Of a DNA stretch of 16,187 nucleotides, positions 14,318-16,187 are shown in pieces. Every line of letters starts with the position of its first letter. Position 1 is the stretch's first letter. Origin of the DNA: Desulforudis sp. (lineage in GTDB: Bacteria > Bacillota > Desulfotomaculia > Desulfotomaculales > Desulforudaceae); NCBI GenBank assembly GCA_014859075.1, contig JACUUW010000020.1:1-16187 (forward strand). The letters are read 5' to 3'. The notes beneath the pieces are model-generated. The model did not search any database and was not told the origin of the DNA. It saw only the letters and a program-made list of their open reading frames with translations. The position numbers were made by a program, and so were the translations under genes.

Positions 14318-14364
14318 GACTGCAACAGCATAAGCGACGATACATTGTTGTATCACCAGGCCTG

Positions 14365-14401
14365 GGACGCCCTTGAAAAGCGGGCGTCCATCTATTTTTT
14401 T
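14365..14401 (+). terminator. Terminator hairpin in the glnB leader (attenuator)
   Basis: The 8-bp perfect stem ggacgccc/gggcgtcc with loop ttgaaaagc is followed by atcta and seven T's. It lies between the glnB promoter and the glnB start, so it can only act on the glnB transcript. A small upstream hairpin, gatac-attgtt-gtatc (14339-14354), and the self-complementary ccaggcctgg (14356-14365), which overlaps the terminator's first base, could take part in antitermination. Confidence 0.78.
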
Positions 14402-14458
14402 GGAAGGTTTTGCGGGCAGCCGGCACCTGCACTTTCGCGGGAAAGGAGGCGAAGTCGA

Positions 14459-14794
14459 ATGAAGAAGATCGAAGCGGTAATCAGACCCGGCAGGTTCGAA
14501 GAAGTGAAGCAGGCGCTGGGCAAGTTCGGGATCAAGGGGATGACCGTCACCGATGTGCTGGGCTGCGGCTTGCAGCATGGGCAGCGCGAGATCTATCGAG
14601 GGACTGAATTCATAAAGTTATTACCCAAGGTGAAAATCGAAGTGGTGGTCCAGGAAGCCCTGGTGGACCAGGTGATGGACACCATTACCACCGTGGCCCG
14701 GACGGGCGAAGTCGGAGACGGCAAGATCTTCATCTACCCGGTGGAGACGGCGGTGAGGATCAGGACAGGTGAATCCGGTGACGCGGCCATTTAG
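14459..14794 (+). CDS. glnB: Nitrogen regulatory protein P-II
   Basis: PII proteins are small trimeric sensors of 2-oxoglutarate and ATP/ADP that bind and control nitrogen proteins such as AmtB. The product is 111 residues, one short of the common 112. The start MKKIEAVIRPGRFEEVKQAL, the ATP-binding TGEVGDGKIF and the end VRIRTGE...DAAI fit the family closely. The T-loop reads GQREIYRGTEFIKLLPK: Tyr46 is kept, but the position of Tyr51, uridylylated in Escherichia coli, is Phe, and the loop is one residue shorter. Uridylylation at that site is thus impossible. The ATG at 14459 has aaaggagg 9 bases upstream. A terminator-like hairpin and a broken amtB follow. Confidence 0.93.
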   Translation: MKKIEAVIRPGRFEEVKQALGKFGIKGMTVTDVLGCGLQHGQREIYRGTEFIKLLPKVKIEVVVQEALVDQVMDTITTVARTGEVGDGKIFIYPVETAVRIRTGESGDAAI

Positions 14795-14811
14795 CCACCA
14801 AAGCGGGCAAT

Positions 14812-14852
14812 GACGCCCCGGCGGGACGTAACTCCCCCGGGGTGTCTTTTTT
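14812..14852 (+). terminator. Intrinsic terminator after glnB
   Basis: The 10-bp stem gacgccccgg/ccggggtgtc (one G-U pair) has a 15-base loop and is followed by tttttt. It starts 17 bp after the glnB stop and precedes the amtB remnant, so it ends or attenuates transcription between the two. Confidence 0.88.
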
Positions 14853-14920
14853 GGCGGACCGTTTAGACAAAGGGCCTTTCCCGGGACGGTCCCGGATATT
14901 CGGAGAAGGAGTGACTCAAG

Positions 14921-15179
14921 ATGACTGTAAACGGTTTGTTGAGTAGACTGCGCCGGCGGGTGATAATACCGCTTACCCTGGCCCTGGCGTCAATCCCCGG
15001 GCCGGCGCCGGCCGGCGAGGAAGCGATCAGTTGGGCCGATACCGGTTTCGTTCTGATGGCGTCCGCGTTCGTGATGCTGATGATTCCGGGTGCGGGTTAT
15101 TCTACGATGGGATGGTTTCCCGGCGGAACGTGGTAACACGTTGATGATGTGTTTCACGATGCTGTGCCTCATTTCCATC
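14921..15179 (+). pseudogene. amtB: Truncated, frameshifted ammonium transporter (amtB remnant)
   Basis: The frame opens at ATG 14921 with aaggag upstream and has a plausible signal peptide (MTVNGLLSRLRRRVIIPLTL, cleavage near APAG). It continues ISWADTGFVLMASAFVMLMI then PGAG, the first membrane helix of Amt/MEP/Rh transporters. It then shifts frame: LFYDGMVSRRNVVTR continues in another frame from 15097, and MMCFTMLCLISI in a third from 15144, each consistent with one lost base. In the original frame translation stops at TAA 15134-15136. Homology ends near 15179, so more than 80% of the usual 400 or more residues is absent. Intact AmtB passes ammonium and is gated by PII, hence its usual place after glnB. 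The name is a homology label for a dead gene. Confidence 0.85.
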
Positions 15180-15596
15180 GACGGTGGCGTTCTCAGTCGC
15201 GAGATGCACGGCAGCCCGGCGGTCGCCCGGGCCGAAGTAGTGGCGCCCGCGTCTTCGACCAGTGGTTGAACGGATTCTGGGTTTGATACAGATCCGCACA
15301 GAGTAACGGGGGAGGGGCGAGGAGGCCCTTGCCGGAAGCTGGAAGTTCCGGCCAAAAGCGCAACTCGACCGGAATTAATGGATCCGGACTTGAGTAGGTA
15401 TCTAGCAGGACCACCGGTCCGGCCGTGTCCCGGCGGGGACTGAATCTGTGATATGATCGTGGAGAGTGCAGTGGGGAGTGAACCGGCGGAAACTGGATTC
15501 TATAATCCGTCCGGAGAAACTGACGACGCCGGGCGTCGCCGTGGTCGGGCCGGAACCGGACGACCGCCGGCGGCCCCGGGTCAGGAGGGGGAAGCG
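15180..15596. other. Intergenic region before hydG, no gene seen
   Basis: No protein is recognised. There is a hairpin gccggaa/ttccggc (about 15330-15352) without a T-run, a second ggacc-acc-ggtcc (about 15410-15420), and an extended -10-like tgatatgat (15449-15457) without a -35 box that could start hydG transcription. The hydG frame is open upstream to an ATG at 15453, but that stretch is low-complexity and has no good ribosome binding site. Confidence 0.5.
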
Positions 15597-16187
15597 GTGG
15601 TGTTGAGCCTTGAGGAACTGTCCTGGCGGGCGCGGCGCCTGGCGATGATCAATGACTACCAGGAAACGGAACGCCGGGTGGATTTCATTGACGAGGCCGA
15701 GATCTTTCGGATTTTGCGGCGCAAGGCCCGGCCGGAGACCGCCGAAGTGGCGGAAGTGCTGGCTGGGGCGCGGGTGTTGAAAGGTCTGGCACCGACCGAG
15801 GCCGCCGTTTTGCTCAACAATAAAGACCCCGAACTCCTGGAACAGACGTTCGTCACCGCCCGCTGGATCAAGGAGCAGGTGTATGGCAACCGGATTGTGC
15901 TGTTCGCTCCCCTCTACGTTTCCAGCCCGTGCGTCAACAACTGTTCCTACTGCGGCTTCCGCCACACCAACCGGGCGGTGGCCAGGCGGACGTTTTCCCT
16001 GGAGGAACTGGCGCAAGAGGTTGGGGTGTTGACCGCGCAGGGACACAAACGGTTGATCGTGGTCTACGGCGAACATCCGGTGAGCGATGTCGAGTTTATG
16101 TGCCGCACCATTGAAACAGTGTACGCCACCAACAAGGGACGCAATGAAATCAGGCGGGTGAACGTGAACGCTTCACCGCTGACCGTG
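15597..16187 (+). CDS. hydG: [FeFe]-hydrogenase maturase HydG (3' end outside window)
   Basis: HydG is a radical SAM enzyme that splits tyrosine to give the CO and cyanide ligands of the hydrogenase H-cluster. The visible 197 codons run open to the right edge; the family is about 470 residues, so less than half is present. The segment IVLFAPLYVSSPCVNNCSYC carries the CX3CX2C cluster motif (Cys about 112, 116, 119). It is followed by GFRHTN, by LIVVYGEHP and by EIRRVNVNASPLTV, which I recognise as HydG rather than ThiH. The start is GTG at 15597 because aggaggggg lies 8 bases upstream. An in-frame ATG at 15645 and one at 15453 are alternatives, but both lack a good ribosome binding site. The C-terminal auxiliary-cluster region cannot be checked here. 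Confidence 0.88.
   Translation, partial: MVLSLEELSWRARRLAMINDYQETERRVDFIDEAEIFRILRRKARPETAEVAEVLAGARVLKGLAPTEAAVLLNNKDPELLEQTFVTARWIKEQVYGNRIVLFAPLYVSSPCVNNCSYCGFRHTNRAVARRTFSLEELAQEVGVLTAQGHKRLIVVYGEHPVSDVEFMCRTIETVYATNKGRNEIRRVNVNASPLTV

Noticed and set aside
14324..14458. Glutamine (glnA-type) riboswitch upstream of glnB
   Set aside because: The leader does not show the conserved core I know for that RNA; only a short hairpin and a terminator are visible.

Overview
The window looks like a chromosomal segment of a high-GC, low-complexity-repeat-rich clostridial bacterium, most plausibly a Desulfotomaculum/Pelotomaculum/Desulforudis-type Peptococcaceae relative. The grounds are strong AGGAGG-type ribosome binding sites, frequent GTG/TTG starts, a tandem glycine riboswitch, a split glycine decarboxylase P-protein (GcvPA + GcvPB), a HydG-type hydrogenase maturase and the remnant of an aldehyde:ferredoxin oxidoreductase. 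The taxonomic placement is inference; no search was run.

Left edge (1-1445): the 3' part of an acyl-CoA dehydrogenase gene on +, followed by about 400 bp without a gene. That gap holds 6- and 7-base tandem repeats, a strong bidirectional terminator and repeat-like debris.

Centre (1445-9830, all on -): one glycine-cleavage operon read from right to left. Its order is promoter, tandem glycine riboswitch, overlapping terminator, lpd (E3), gcvT, gcvH, gcvPA, gcvPB and two radical SAM genes. The two radical SAM proteins resemble the non-classical two-component lipoyl synthase (LipS1/LipS2) first described in archaea. The operon would therefore encode all four proteins of the system (P, T, H, L) plus the enzymes that insert sulfur into the octanoyl group on H-protein. 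Repeats have invaded two places: the gcvPB/radical SAM gap, and the 3' end of the last gene.

Right of the operon (9859-12016, -): a PRK06851-type double P-loop protein, a decayed aldehyde:ferredoxin oxidoreductase C-terminus (one stop plus one frameshift), and a small hydrophobic membrane protein with a good terminator.

Nitrogen block (12213-15179): asnB (-) and glnB (+) are divergent. Each has a terminator-like hairpin in its own leader, so each may be controlled by transcription attenuation. GlnB has Phe where the uridylylated Tyr51 normally sits. The gene after glnB is the frameshifted, truncated start of an ammonium transporter (amtB), so the glnB-amtB pair has lost its transporter here. 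The right edge carries the 5' part of hydG.

No CRISPR array, rRNA, tRNA, intact insertion sequence or phage gene was seen. The closest things to a non-standard system are the riboswitch-controlled glycine-cleavage operon with its own LipS-type pair, and the divergent attenuators on asnB and glnB.
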